Source: JACCZR01 sp035296565
GTDB taxonomy: Bacteria; Actinomycetota; Thermoleophilia; Solirubrobacterales; Thermoleophilaceae
Direction: 5' to 3'
Length of the DNA stretch: 64,000 nucleotides
Assembly (NCBI GenBank): GCA_035296565.1
Contig: DATHAQ010000012.1
Location: forward strand, 28,226 to 92,225
In this document: in pieces, positions 41,133 through 49,691 of the stretch
Numbering within the stretch: position 1 is the stretch's first letter
How the letters are laid out: every line of letters starts with the position of its first letter
Position numbers and translations under genes: made by a program
The notes under the pieces: generated by a model
The model's database searches: none
Seen by the model: the letters and a program-made list of their open reading frames with translations, nothing else
Told to the model about the DNA's origin: nothing

Positions 41133-43016
41133 GTGTGCGGGATCTGCGGCATCTTCGCGCCGGAGGGGCCAGATGCCGACTCCCTGGGCCACATGGCGGC
41201 CGCCCTTGTCCACCGCGGCCCCGATGACCACGGCGCCGTGGTCGACGGCCCGGCGGCACTGGCCGCGCGTCGTCTCTCGATAATCGACCTCGAGGGGGGC
41301 CACCAGCCGATAGCGAACGAGGACCGGACGGTTCACGTGGTACAGAACGGCGAGATCTACAACCACGCCGCCCTTCGCCGAGAGCTCGAGCGATCGGGGC
41401 ACCGGTTTCGCACCCGCTGCGACACGGAGGCCATCGTCCACCTCTACGAGGAGGAGGGTCTGGACTTCGCCGAGCGGCTGCGTGGCATGTTCGCGGTGGC
41501 CATCTGGGATTCCCGGCGGCGACGTTTGGTGCTGGCTCGCGACCGCTTCGGGATCAAGCCGCTGTACTTCAGCGAGCGAACCGGTTCGCTGGCCTTCGCC
41601 TCGGAGCTGAAGGCGCTGCGCCGGTGGCCGGGCTTCTCGGCGGAGGTGGACCTGGACGCGCTGGAATCCTTCCTGACCTTCAACTCGATCCCCGGGCCGC
41701 TCACGATCTTTCGCGGCACCCACAAGCTGCTGCCCGGCCACCTCCTCGTCGCCGACGAGCGGGGAACGGAGCTGATGACCTACGCTGTGCCGCGCCCCCG
41801 GCCGGCAGGGGAGCTGCGTGACGAGCCGCTCGAGCTGCTCGAGGAGGAGCTGCGAGCCCGGCTGCGCGACTCGGTGAGGGCGCACCTGGTCTCGGACGTG
41901 CCCGTCGGTGTCCTGCTCTCCGGAGGCGTCGACTCAGCTGCGCTCACCGCGCTGGCCGCGGAGGAGAGCGAGAGCCGGGTGAGCACGTTTTCCATAGGTT
42001 TCGAGGAGCAGTCTTTCGACGAGCTCGAGCACGCGCGACTCGTCGCCCGCCGATACGACACCGACCATCACGAGCTGACGTTGCGACCGGACGCGGCCGC
42101 GCTCCTGCCCCGCCTGGCCGACGTGTTCGACGAGCCGCTGGCCGACTCGTCGGCGCTCCCGACTTTCCTGGTCTCGGAGCTGGCCTCGCGCCATGTCAAG
42201 GTGGCGCTGTCAGGCGAGGGCGGCGACGAGCTCTTCGGGGGTTACTACACCTACGTCGCCGATCTTCTCGCGCCCCGGCTCAGCCCCCTGGCGAGGCTGG
42301 CCCGCCCGGTCGTCGAACGCCTGCCGAGCTCGGACCGCCGGGTGAGCTTCGACTACAAGGCCAAGCGCTTCGTCGGTGGTGCGGGGCTGGCGCCGCTGGA
42401 GCGCCACCATGCCTGGAAGGAGATCTTCGGAGAGGAGGCGCGCGCCGAGCTGATGCGCCGGCGCGCCGCGAATCCCGACCCGCTGGCTGTGTGGCGTGAG
42501 CGCTTCGCGGAGTCCGGCGGCGCCGAGACGCTCGCTCGACTGCAGGACGTCGACCTGGGCATCTACCTGGTCGACGACCTGCTGGTCAAGACCGACCGCG
42601 CGAGCATGGCGAACTCGCTCGAGACCCGGGTGCCCTTCCTCGACACCGAGGTTTCGGAGCTGGCCCTCGGGCTTCCCACCTCCGCCAAGGTGCGCGGGCT
42701 GCGAAAGAAGGTCCTGCTTCGGCGCGCCGTCGCTCCGCTCGTCCCCCGCGAGATCCACACCGGCAAGAAGCGGGGCTTCTCGATCCCGGCGGCCGCCTGG
42801 CTGCGGGGCGAGCTCGAGCCGTTCGCGCGCGAGGTCCTGTCACCGGCGAACGTGGGTCGCCAGGGCTTCCTCGATCCCGCGGCGGTCACGAGGGTCCTCG
42901 ATCGCCACATTTCGCGCCGCGCGGACCTCTCTCGCCAGCTGTGGGGACTGATCTCCTTCACCCTGTGGTTCGAGCGGTGGGGACGCGCAGAGAAGGGGCC
43001 GCCGGTGCGGCGCTGA
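41133..43016 (+). CDS. asnB: Asparagine synthase (glutamine-hydrolysing)
   Basis: A 627-residue AsnB-type amidotransferase. GTG is followed by Cys2 (CGICGIFAPEG), the N-terminal nucleophile of the glutaminase half. The synthetase half has the PP-loop VPVGVLLSGGVDSAALTA, LSGEGGDELFGGYYTY, and DLLVKTDRASMANSLETRVPFLD. In polysaccharide loci such proteins often amidate sugar carboxylates or amino-acid decorations rather than make free asparagine; the context here favours that, but it is inference. It starts one base after the sugar transferase stop. Confidence 0.92.
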   Translation: MCGICGIFAPEGPDADSLGHMAAALVHRGPDDHGAVVDGPAALAARRLSIIDLEGGHQPIANEDRTVHVVQNGEIYNHAALRRELERSGHRFRTRCDTEAIVHLYEEEGLDFAERLRGMFAVAIWDSRRRRLVLARDRFGIKPLYFSERTGSLAFASELKALRRWPGFSAEVDLDALESFLTFNSIPGPLTIFRGTHKLLPGHLLVADERGTELMTYAVPRPRPAGELRDEPLELLEEELRARLRDSVRAHLVSDVPVGVLLSGGVDSAALTALAAEESESRVSTFSIGFEEQSFDELEHARLVARRYDTDHHELTLRPDAAALLPRLADVFDEPLADSSALPTFLVSELASRHVKVALSGEGGDELFGGYYTYVADLLAPRLSPLARLARPVVERLPSSDRRVSFDYKAKRFVGGAGLAPLERHHAWKEIFGEEARAELMRRRAANPDPLAVWRERFAESGGAETLARLQDVDLGIYLVDDLLVKTDRASMANSLETRVPFLDTEVSELALGLPTSAKVRGLRKKVLLRRAVAPLVPREIHTGKKRGFSIPAAAWLRGELEPFAREVLSPANVGRQGFLDPAAVTRVLDRHISRRADLSRQLWGLISFTLWFERWGRAEKGPPVRR

Positions 43017-43019
43017 ATC

Positions 43020-43025
43020 TAGGGT
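43020..43025 (+). promoter_or_regulatory. -10 box of wecA
   Basis: TAGGGT, including the position just after the asnB stop, ends 7 nt before the GTG at 43033, suggesting wecA also has its own leaderless promoter. Confidence 0.45.
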
Positions 43026-43032
43026 AGGTCCC

Positions 43033-44211
43033 GTGCACGATCTCGACGCCGCCTTTGGGGCCTTCGCCCTCGCACTGGCGACGGTATGGGTCGCCACGCC
43101 GATCGCCGGCCGTATCGCCTGGCGCATCGGCGCGATCGACCTCCCGCGCGAGCGCGGCCTTCACATGCTGCCCACTCCGCGCCTGGGCGGGCTGGCGCTG
43201 CTTGTCGGCATAGTGGCATCCGGGCTGGTCTTCCTGGAGCCCGGCAAGGAGACGTACGCGATCCTCGGAGGAGCGGTCGTCATCGCGCTCGTGGGCGCTG
43301 CCGACGACGTGCTCGAGCTGGGAGCCGACGTCAAGCTCGCCGGTCAGGGCCTCGCCGCCCTGGTGCCCGTGTTGAGCGGTGTCCGGGTGGAGACGTTCAC
43401 GCTTCCGTTCCTCGGCCACATCGAGCTCGGCACGTTTCTCCCGTACGTCGTGACCGTGCTCGGGATCGTCGCGGTGATGAACATGGTCAACTTCATCGAC
43501 GGGGTGGACGGGCTGGCGGCGGGCGTCTGCACCATCGCGGGCCTGGCCCTCGGGGTGATAGCCCTGTCCCTGGACCGCACGGGCGCGGGCCTACTTGCCG
43601 TCATCACGGCGGGCGGCGCCCTGGGCTACCTCCGACACGGCTTTCACCCGGCCACGATCTTCCTCGGAGACTCGGGCTCGAATCTGCTCGGTTACCTGCT
43701 GGCGACGGTCGCCGTCGGGGGGGCCCTCAAGACCAACGCGGTGGTCGCGCTGGTGTTCCCCCTGGTGATCCTGGCCGTGCCGATCCTGGACTCGGGCTTC
43801 GTGATCGCCAAGCGGGTCAAGTACCGCAAGCCCGTGCACCGGGCCGACAGTGAGCACTTCCACCATCGGTTCGCCCGCATCGGCTTCTCCCAGAAGCGCA
43901 CGGTGCTCTACCTGTACGCGTGGACGCTCTCGCTGGCGGCCCTCGCCTTGGCGCTTCGGTTCGTGCCCTACTCGCAGGACGACGGGACGCTGAATCCTGA
44001 ATGGGCGGCCGTGATCGGCGGCTTCTTCCTTGCTGCGTTCGCGGCGAGCATCTACCTCGTGCTGGTGCTGGAGATCCTCAAGTTCCGCCGCTTCCGCGAG
44101 CGCCAGCTGCGCCGTCAGGCGGACACTGGGGAGATCGAGGCGCTTAGCGACTCCGAGATCGAGGCCGAGATCGAGCGCGAGGTGGAGACCGGGGAGTTCG
44201 AGGCCGTGTAG
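43033..44211 (+). CDS. wecA: Undecaprenyl-phosphate N-acetylglucosaminyl 1-phosphate transferase (WecA/TagO family)
   Basis: A 392-residue polytopic (about 11 helices) polyprenyl-phosphate sugar-phosphate transferase. Catalytic blocks are ALVGAADDVLELG (DD pair), NMVNFIDGVDGLAAGV, ATIFLGDSGSNLLGYLL and the WecA-type sugar-nucleotide loop ADSEHFHHRFARIGFSQKR. An acidic ~40-residue tail (ALSDSEIEAEIEREVETGEF) is extra. In M. tuberculosis and Streptomyces this gene (rfe) also lies directly before atpI-atpB. Here three unrelated genes intervene. Confidence 0.93.
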   Translation: MHDLDAAFGAFALALATVWVATPIAGRIAWRIGAIDLPRERGLHMLPTPRLGGLALLVGIVASGLVFLEPGKETYAILGGAVVIALVGAADDVLELGADVKLAGQGLAALVPVLSGVRVETFTLPFLGHIELGTFLPYVVTVLGIVAVMNMVNFIDGVDGLAAGVCTIAGLALGVIALSLDRTGAGLLAVITAGGALGYLRHGFHPATIFLGDSGSNLLGYLLATVAVGGALKTNAVVALVFPLVILAVPILDSGFVIAKRVKYRKPVHRADSEHFHHRFARIGFSQKRTVLYLYAWTLSLAALALALRFVPYSQDDGTLNPEWAAVIGGFFLAAFAASIYLVLVLEILKFRRFRERQLRRQADTGEIEALSDSEIEAEIEREVETGEFEAV

Positions 44212-44249
44212 TTGCTAGCAGCCGGCTTGCCGGCTGCGCGCCCGAACCC

Positions 44250-45254
44250 TCAGAAGAGCTGCTCCTGCCGCGGAGCGGGACGCGGTCGAGGAGTGAGCAC
44301 CGGGTCGGCGTCGGGCGGCATGAGCCGCTCGGTCCTGCCGCGAGCACGCCGTGAGTCGCGCTGCCGGCGCTCCCTGGGAGCGTAGGCGCCGCGCCGGTAG
44401 AGGGCCTCGTACTTCGGCACCAGGTGCGGCCGCTTGTCCCGCAGCCAGTCGAAGAACAGCCCCCGGACCTCGCCGCGGAGGTGCAGGGTTATGCCCCCGA
44501 CGTCGGTCGCGCCGGCCTCCTCGGCGCGCTCGAGGATCTCCTCCACCTGTCCCGGCGCGTCGTTGATCCCGGGCATGATCGGCGCGATCAGGACGCCGCA
44601 GGGGATGCCGGCGTCGTTCAGCGTCCGCACCGCCTCGAGCCGCGCCCGGGGGTTGGGCGTGTGGGGCTCGGTCTCGCGCCACGCCCTCTCCTCGAGCGTG
44701 GGGATCGAGAGGTTCGCGCTGATGCCGCCGCGCTCTCCCACCTGCTTCATCAGCTCGAGGTCGCGCAGCAGCAGCGGTGACTTGGTGAGGATCGAGGCCG
44801 GCGTGCCCGTGTCGCGCATCGCCTCCCAGATGCCGGGCATCAGCTCGTAGCGCCCCTCGACCCACTGGTAGGGGTCGGTGTTGGTCCCCATAGCCACGTG
44901 CTCGCGCCCCCAGCGCGGCTTCGACAGCTCGGCCCGCGCCACCTCCGGCGTGTTCACCTTGACCACGATCTCGCGCTCGAAGTCTCGCCCGGCGCCGAAG
45001 TCGAGGTAGGTGTGCGTGGGGCGGGCGAAGCAGTAGGTACAGGCGTGGCTGCAGCCGCGGTAGGGGTTGATCGTCCAGCGAAAGGGGACCTGCGACTGCT
45101 TGGGCACGCGGTTGAGGACCGACTTCGCGCGGACCTCGTAGAAGCGGATGTCCATCGCCTCCGGCGCGTCGAAGGTGCGCACCGTGGCCGGGTCGCGGTA
45201 GCCGGGGAGCACCTTGCCCTCGTCCTCACCGACCTTCAGCCCGTCCCAGCGCAC
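44250..45254 (-). CDS. Rv2578c family radical SAM protein
   Basis: A 334-residue radical SAM protein. The 4Fe-4S motif is CSHACTYC in YRGCSHACTYCFARPTH; AMGTNTDPYQWVEGRYELMPG and GIPCGVLIAPIMPGIND are conserved in the Rv2578c/SplB-like group. The GTG at 45254 was chosen because the next residues (RWDGLKV) align with the known N terminus; GTGs at 45260 and 45272 are possible. The function of the group is unknown, though it is related to spore photoproduct lyase. The protein ends in QEQLF, which resembles a beta-clamp-binding peptide. Confidence 0.88.
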   Translation of the reverse strand: MRWDGLKVGEDEGKVLPGYRDPATVRTFDAPEAMDIRFYEVRAKSVLNRVPKQSQVPFRWTINPYRGCSHACTYCFARPTHTYLDFGAGRDFEREIVVKVNTPEVARAELSKPRWGREHVAMGTNTDPYQWVEGRYELMPGIWEAMRDTGTPASILTKSPLLLRDLELMKQVGERGGISANLSIPTLEERAWRETEPHTPNPRARLEAVRTLNDAGIPCGVLIAPIMPGINDAPGQVEEILERAEEAGATDVGGITLHLRGEVRGLFFDWLRDKRPHLVPKYEALYRRGAYAPRERRQRDSRRARGRTERLMPPDADPVLTPRPRPAPRQEQLF

Positions 45255-45305
45255 GAACACATGTTCGCACACGCCGAGGACGGTTGGCGCGGTTCCCCTC
45301 CCGGG

Positions 45306-45330
45306 AAACGTCAGGCGGCTGAGCGTCTTT
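45306..45330 (-). terminator. Terminator-like hairpin, GCTCAG-CCGC-CTGA family (copy 4)
   Basis: Read on the minus strand this is AAAGACGCTCAG-CCGC-CTGACGTTT: a core TCAG/CTGA stem extended by ACG/CGT with one bulge. It lies between yjbQ and the radical SAM gene, both on the minus strand, and would end the yjbQ transcript. The T tract is short (TTT). Confidence 0.6.
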
Positions 45331-45367
45331 CGGGGGCGCGCGCGGATCGCACGCGCCCGCACCCCCT

Positions 45368-45787
45368 TCACTCGCCGTTGAGGGTGACCACCAGCCGTCG
45401 CGAGCCGCCGTGGTCGCGGTGCTCGCAGAGGTAGATGCCCTGCCAGGTGCCCAGCGCGAAGGCGCCTTCGCGCACCGCCAGGGTCAGGTCCTGGCCGGTC
45501 AGCGAGGCCTTGATGTGGGCCGGCATGTCGTCCGGGCCCTCCAGCGTGTGCGTCCAGAGGGGGGCGTCCTCGGGCACCGCGTCGTCCATCCACGAGCGAA
45601 AGTCGTCGCGCACGGCGGGCGACGCGTTCTCGTTCACGGTCAGCGAGGCGGAGGTGTGCTGGATCATCAGATGGGCCAGCCCGATGCGCAGGGAGGGAAG
45701 CTCGGGCAACCCCGCCTCGACCTCGCGGGTGATCAGGTGAAAGCCCCGTGGCCGCGCCTCGAGCGAGATTTCGTGCTGCGCCCACAC
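45368..45787 (-). CDS. YjbQ/UPF0047 family protein (secondary thiamine-phosphate synthase-like)
   Basis: A 139-residue UPF0047 protein. The signature IQHTSASLTVNENASPAVRDD, HIKASLTGQDLTLAVREG and LGTWQGIYLCEHRDHGGSRRLVV are all present, with the conserved His residues that bind a metal. Members show weak thiamine-phosphate synthase activity, but the natural role is unsettled. GTG start, 6 nt after a TAAGGT box. Confidence 0.92.
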   Translation of the reverse strand: MWAQHEISLEARPRGFHLITREVEAGLPELPSLRIGLAHLMIQHTSASLTVNENASPAVRDDFRSWMDDAVPEDAPLWTHTLEGPDDMPAHIKASLTGQDLTLAVREGAFALGTWQGIYLCEHRDHGGSRRLVVTLNGE

Positions 45788-45793
45788 AAATCG

Positions 45794-45799
45794 ACCTTA
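45794..45799 (-). promoter_or_regulatory. -10 box of yjbQ
   Basis: Minus strand TAAGGT ends 6 nt before the GTG at 45787. The divergent GGDEF gene starts 33 nt away and has its own Shine-Dalgarno sequence. Confidence 0.45.
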
Positions 45800-45831
45800 T
45801 GCTGGACCGGGAACCCGCGAAGAGGAGTGGC

Positions 45832-47466
45832 ATGGATCCGCCCCTCCGCGAGCGCATTAGCTGGCGGACATCGATGGGTACAGGGGTCGACGTTCCCGCC
45901 AGCGCGGCGTCGATGGCCCGTGCCGGCGCCGCGTTGGCGCTGGGTGGCGCGGCCGTGGCCCTGCTGGGGGCAGCTCTGCCCCACGGCAGCCAGTTCGACG
46001 GGGGACTGTCGCTGGGCGTGGGCGTCGTCGCCCTGGCCTTCGCCGCCCTGCTGATGGTCGCCTACGACCGCATACCTCCGTGGGGTTTCCACCTGATCGT
46101 GCTGGGCGGGACGGTCTGTGCCGCCGCCGGCTCGTATGCGTGGGGCACGGATTCGGCCTACGCCCCGCTGCCCTACCTGTGGATCGTGGTCTACGCGTCC
46201 TGGTTCTTCCGGCCGCCCGCCGCGGCCCTGCATGTGCTGGCCGTGGCGCTCAGCTATGCCGTCGTGCTGGTGATCGAGGACGTCGATCGCTACGCGATCA
46301 GCGGCTACGCCGCGAGCGTGGTCACCCTCGCCGTCGCCGGTTACCTGATCTCGTGCGGTCGTGAGCGGGTGGCCCACCTGCTGCGCAACCTCACCGACGC
46401 CGTCCGTCGGGACCCGCTCACCGGCCTGCTCAACCGCCGCGGGTTCGACGAGGCCTTCGACCTCGAGATCGAGCGCTGCCGCCGGGCCGACACGCCGCTC
46501 AGCCTGGTGGTGGCCGACATCGACCGCTTCAAGAGCGTCAACGACTCGCATGGCCACGGCGCCGGCAACGCGGCGCTCCGCAACGTCAGCGAGCTCATCT
46601 GCGGCGCCAAGCGCCTCTTCGACAGCGCGGCGCGGGTGGGCGGCGAGGAGTTCGCGGTGGTGGTCCCGGACACCGACGAGCACGGCGCCTACATGCTGGC
46701 CGAGCGCATCCGCACCAGCGTCGACCGCGAGGCCAAGCTCACGCTGTCCCTCGGGGTGGCCTGCTCGCCGTTGCACGGCACCACTTCCGACGCCCTGCTT
46801 CAGGCCGCCGACCACGCTCTCTACGCCGCCAAGCGCCTAGGCCGCAACCGCTCCGTGATCTCCAGCGCCGAGGTGCCGGGCATCCTCGCCCGCGGCGCGT
46901 CCGCGGGCCGCGACCACGGCTACGTCGAGGTCGGCGCGCTGGTGAGCCTGGCCGAGTCGCTCGACGTGCGCGACTCGGGCCACTCCGCGCACTGCCACCG
47001 CGTGGGGCGCTTCTCCGAGCTGATCGCCCGCGAGCTGGGGCTGGCGCCCGACGAGGTCGAGCGCCTGCGCCTGGCCGGCATCCTCCACGACGTCGGCCGG
47101 GTTGCGGTACCCGAGAGCGTGGTGGAGAAGAGCGGCCCGCTCAACCAGGAGGAGTGGGACTGGGTCAGGGCCCACCCGTCGACCGGCGCTCGCCTGCTGG
47201 AGACGACCGACTTCGCAGAGGGGCGCGACTGGGTCCGCCTGCACCACGAGCGCCCCGACGGCACCGGATACCCCGAGGGCCTGAGCGGCGACGAGGTGCC
47301 GCTCGAGGCCAGCATCCTGGCCGTGGCCGACGCCTACGAGGCCATGACCAGCGACCGGCCCTACCGCGTGGCGCTGAGCGCCGACGAGGCCGCCGAGGAG
47401 CTACGCCAGGGCGCCGGGACACAGTTCGACGAGCGGGTGGTGGAGGCGCTGCTGCGGGTGGTCTAG
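45832..47466 (+). CDS. Membrane GGDEF/HD-GYP hybrid protein (cyclic di-GMP turnover)
   Basis: A 544-residue protein with three parts. Residues ~25-180 hold about six membrane helices (sensor). Residues ~190-350 are a GGDEF diguanylate cyclase with an intact active site GGEEF (ARVGGEEFAVVVP) and DRFKSVNDSHGH. Residues ~365-544 are an HD-GYP phosphodiesterase with ILHDVGRVAVPESV and HHERPDGTGYPEGLSGDEVP. It therefore has apparently working synthesis and breakdown domains for cyclic di-GMP in one chain. ATG preceded by AGAGGAG. It is divergent from yjbQ and 110 nt before the ATP synthase operon. Confidence 0.92.
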   Translation: MDPPLRERISWRTSMGTGVDVPASAASMARAGAALALGGAAVALLGAALPHGSQFDGGLSLGVGVVALAFAALLMVAYDRIPPWGFHLIVLGGTVCAAAGSYAWGTDSAYAPLPYLWIVVYASWFFRPPAAALHVLAVALSYAVVLVIEDVDRYAISGYAASVVTLAVAGYLISCGRERVAHLLRNLTDAVRRDPLTGLLNRRGFDEAFDLEIERCRRADTPLSLVVADIDRFKSVNDSHGHGAGNAALRNVSELICGAKRLFDSAARVGGEEFAVVVPDTDEHGAYMLAERIRTSVDREAKLTLSLGVACSPLHGTTSDALLQAADHALYAAKRLGRNRSVISSAEVPGILARGASAGRDHGYVEVGALVSLAESLDVRDSGHSAHCHRVGRFSELIARELGLAPDEVERLRLAGILHDVGRVAVPESVVEKSGPLNQEEWDWVRAHPSTGARLLETTDFAEGRDWVRLHHERPDGTGYPEGLSGDEVPLEASILAVADAYEAMTSDRPYRVALSADEAAEELRQGAGTQFDERVVEALLRVV

Positions 47467-47517
47467 CCCTTTCGAGTGACGGGCGCCACGAAGTAGTCAC
47501 TTTCTCCTTCTCCCAGG

Positions 47518-47523
47518 TAGAGT
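47518..47523 (+). promoter_or_regulatory. Candidate -10 box of the ATP synthase operon
   Basis: TAGAGT with a preceding GG lies about 52 nt before the ATG of the first gene (47576), giving a short untranslated leader, unlike the leaderless genes elsewhere in the window. Confidence 0.4.
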
Positions 47524-47575
47524 GCTCGACCCCTTGTCGACGCACGCTCTAGGGAGCTCAGAGAGCAGTGCGGGC

Positions 47576-47935
47576 ATGACCGTCCTGCGATACCTAGATC
47601 TGGTTCTGCTGGCCGTGGCACTGCCCGTCTTCGTGCTCGCCGGACTGCCGCTGGCCGGCTACGCCGCGGCTGCCGTCGCCTGGCTGCTCCAGCGCGCGAT
47701 CCAGCACCAGGCCGAGAAGCGCGCCCGGGCCAGCGACGACCCGCGCACGGTGGCCGGGCTTCTGGCCGGTAGCATGCTCGTGCGCGGTTGGCTCGTCGCG
47801 CTGGCGGTCTTCGGCGTCGGGATGGCGGCAGACCGTGAGGACGGCCTCGCCGCCGCAGTGTTGGCCATCTCACTGTTCACTGCGTACTTCAGTGCGACGA
47901 TGATGACCCGACCGTTTGAGAGGCCGAGGCCATGA
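47576..47935 (+). CDS. atpI: ATP synthase subunit I-like protein
   Basis: A 119-residue membrane protein with three to four helices (VLLAVALPVFVLAGLPLAGY, WLVALAVFGVGMAA and LAAAVLAISLFTAYFSATMM). Its position directly before atpB, with ATGA overlap, and its size fit AtpI, a c-ring assembly or ion-handling factor. AtpI sequences are poorly conserved, so the call rests on context. Confidence 0.7.
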   Translation: MTVLRYLDLVLLAVALPVFVLAGLPLAGYAAAAVAWLLQRAIQHQAEKRARASDDPRTVAGLLAGSMLVRGWLVALAVFGVGMAADREDGLAAAVLAISLFTAYFSATMMTRPFERPRP

Positions 47936-48849
47936 CCGCAGCGCTCTCGCGCATGAGCTGGAAGCAGCAGGCTCTGCTCGGCGGCTTGGTCCTCGTCGCG
48001 CTGATGATCGCCCTGTTCGGCATCTTCGGCAGCGCCGGCCGCAACAGCGAGTTCCAGCCCCAGAACGAGTTCATGCTCACGCCGTGGGTGGAGATCCACA
48101 TCGGCGGTCTCGACCTCAGCGTCACCAAGGGCGTCTTCTACGTATTCCTGGCCTGCGCGATCACCTGCGGGCTGATGGTCTACATCGCCAAGCGCATGGA
48201 GGACCGCCCAAACCGCGTGCAGACCGCGGTCGAGGCCGCGTACGACCTCACGTTCAACCAGATCGTGCGCTCGAACATGCAGGCCGGCATGGCCCGCAAG
48301 TGGTTCCCGTTCATCGGGGCGACCTTCCTCTTCATCCTCGTCTCGAACCTGATCGGCTACATCCCGCTGCCGACCAACACCGAGCACAAGATCATGATCG
48401 CGGGCCTCGAGCTGCCGTCCTTCGCGATCTACGCGGCCACCGCGAACATCTCCATCCCGCTCGTGCTCACCGTCCTCGTCTGGTGCTCGTACCACGTCGA
48501 GGGCATCCGGGCCAAGGGCCTCGTCGGCTACGTGAAGGGCTGGATCCCCGCCGGCGTCGGGGGCATCGCCGCCGTCCCGATCTTCTTCATCGAGGCGCTC
48601 TCGCAGTTCGTCCGGCTGATCTCGCTGTCGGTGCGATTGTTCGCCAACCTGCTCGCCGGGCACCTGTTGATCCTGTTCATGGGCGGCGGCCTCGTGGTCA
48701 TCCTCGGCATCGCCGCTCTCGGTCCGCTGACCCTGATCGTGGCGATCCTCTTCTTCATGTTCGAGGTCGTCCTGATCGCCGGCCTGCAGGCCTTCATCTT
48801 TTCGACCTTGACCGCCATCTACCTCGGTGAAGCCACCGAGGGTCACTAA
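47932..48849 (+). CDS. atpB: F0F1 ATP synthase subunit a
   Basis: A 305-residue proton-channel subunit. The essential Arg is in LISLSVRLFANLLAGHLLI; further helices include WFPFIGATFLFILVSNLIGYIPLP and the C-terminal FEVVLIAGLQAFIFSTLTAIYL. It forms the half-channels next to the c ring. It is somewhat longer than usual at the N terminus. SD for atpE (AAGGAGG) follows its stop. Confidence 0.97.
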   Translation: MTAALSRMSWKQQALLGGLVLVALMIALFGIFGSAGRNSEFQPQNEFMLTPWVEIHIGGLDLSVTKGVFYVFLACAITCGLMVYIAKRMEDRPNRVQTAVEAAYDLTFNQIVRSNMQAGMARKWFPFIGATFLFILVSNLIGYIPLPTNTEHKIMIAGLELPSFAIYAATANISIPLVLTVLVWCSYHVEGIRAKGLVGYVKGWIPAGVGGIAAVPIFFIEALSQFVRLISLSVRLFANLLAGHLLILFMGGGLVVILGIAALGPLTLIVAILFFMFEVVLIAGLQAFIFSTLTAIYLGEATEGH

Positions 48850-48858
48850 GGAGGACCC

Positions 48859-49131
48859 ATGGAAGACGTACTCAGCCTCGTCATAGCCCAGGGGAGCCCG
48901 AAAGGGCTCGCGTCGATCGCCCTCGGCGTCGGCGCAGGCCTGGGGACCATCGGCCCGGGCATCGGCGTGGGCTACATCTTCGGCAAGGTGATCGAGTCCG
49001 TCACCCGCCAGCCCGAGATGCGAGAGGAGATCACCTCGATTCAGTGGCTGGGCTTCGCCCTCACCGAGGCGATCGTCTTCTACGCCTTCATCTTCGGCCT
49101 GATCGCGTTCTTCCTCGGCGGCTCCGGATGA
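48859..49131 (+). CDS. atpE: F0F1 ATP synthase subunit c
   Basis: A 90-residue two-helix hairpin. Helix 1 carries the packing motif GVGAGLGTIGPGIGVGY; the loop is RQPE; helix 2 has the ion-binding Glu in FALTEAIVFYAFIFGLI. The residue after Glu is Ala, not the Ser-Thr of sodium-type rings, so proton coupling is expected. Its stop overlaps atpF as ATGA. Confidence 0.97.
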   Translation: MEDVLSLVIAQGSPKGLASIALGVGAGLGTIGPGIGVGYIFGKVIESVTRQPEMREEITSIQWLGFALTEAIVFYAFIFGLIAFFLGGSG

Positions 49132-49691
49132 GCGGGGGCGCCTCGCTGCCCCTCGCGGCGGAGGGGAACTTCCTCGTCACCCCCAGCGTGGGGTTGATGA
49201 TCTGGACCCTCCTCGCCTTCGGGATCAGCTTCCTGATCCTGCGCAAGCTGGCGTTCCCGCGCATCGCGGACGCCCTCGACAAGCGCCGGCGGGCGATCGA
49301 GGAGTCGATCGACCACGCCGACCGCACCAAGCGCGAGGCCGATCTCCTGCTCGAGGAGTACCGCGCACGCCTGCGCGAGGCCCGCGAGCAGGCGGACGAC
49401 ATCACGGCGCGCGCTCAGAGGGCGGCCCAGCACCGCGAGGAGCAGGCGAAGATCGAGGCCAAGAAGCTGCGCGACGAGCTCATGGAGTCCACCCGCAGGG
49501 ACATCCAGAACGAGACCCGGCGGGCGCTCGACGACATCCGCAGGGAGGTCGCCGACCTCACGGTGCTGGCCACCGAGAAGGTCACCCGCAAGACGCTCGA
49601 CGACGCGGACCACCGCCGGCTGATCGAGGAGGCCCTCGGCGAGGTCGACTTCTCGCAGCTGGCCGGCGACGAGGGGAACGGCAAGCACTAG
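49128..49691 (+). CDS. atpF: F0F1 ATP synthase subunit b
   Basis: A 187-residue peripheral-stalk subunit: one N-terminal helix (SVGLMIWTLLAFGISFLILRKLAFP, ~20-44) and a long charged coiled coil (ALDKRRRAIEESIDHADRTK and on). ATG at 49128 is coupled to the atpE stop. The ordinary b subunit is separate from delta here, unlike the mycobacterial b-delta fusion. Confidence 0.95.
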   Translation: MSGGASLPLAAEGNFLVTPSVGLMIWTLLAFGISFLILRKLAFPRIADALDKRRRAIEESIDHADRTKREADLLLEEYRARLREAREQADDITARAQRAAQHREEQAKIEAKKLRDELMESTRRDIQNETRRALDDIRREVADLTVLATEKVTRKTLDDADHRRLIEEALGEVDFSQLAGDEGNGKH

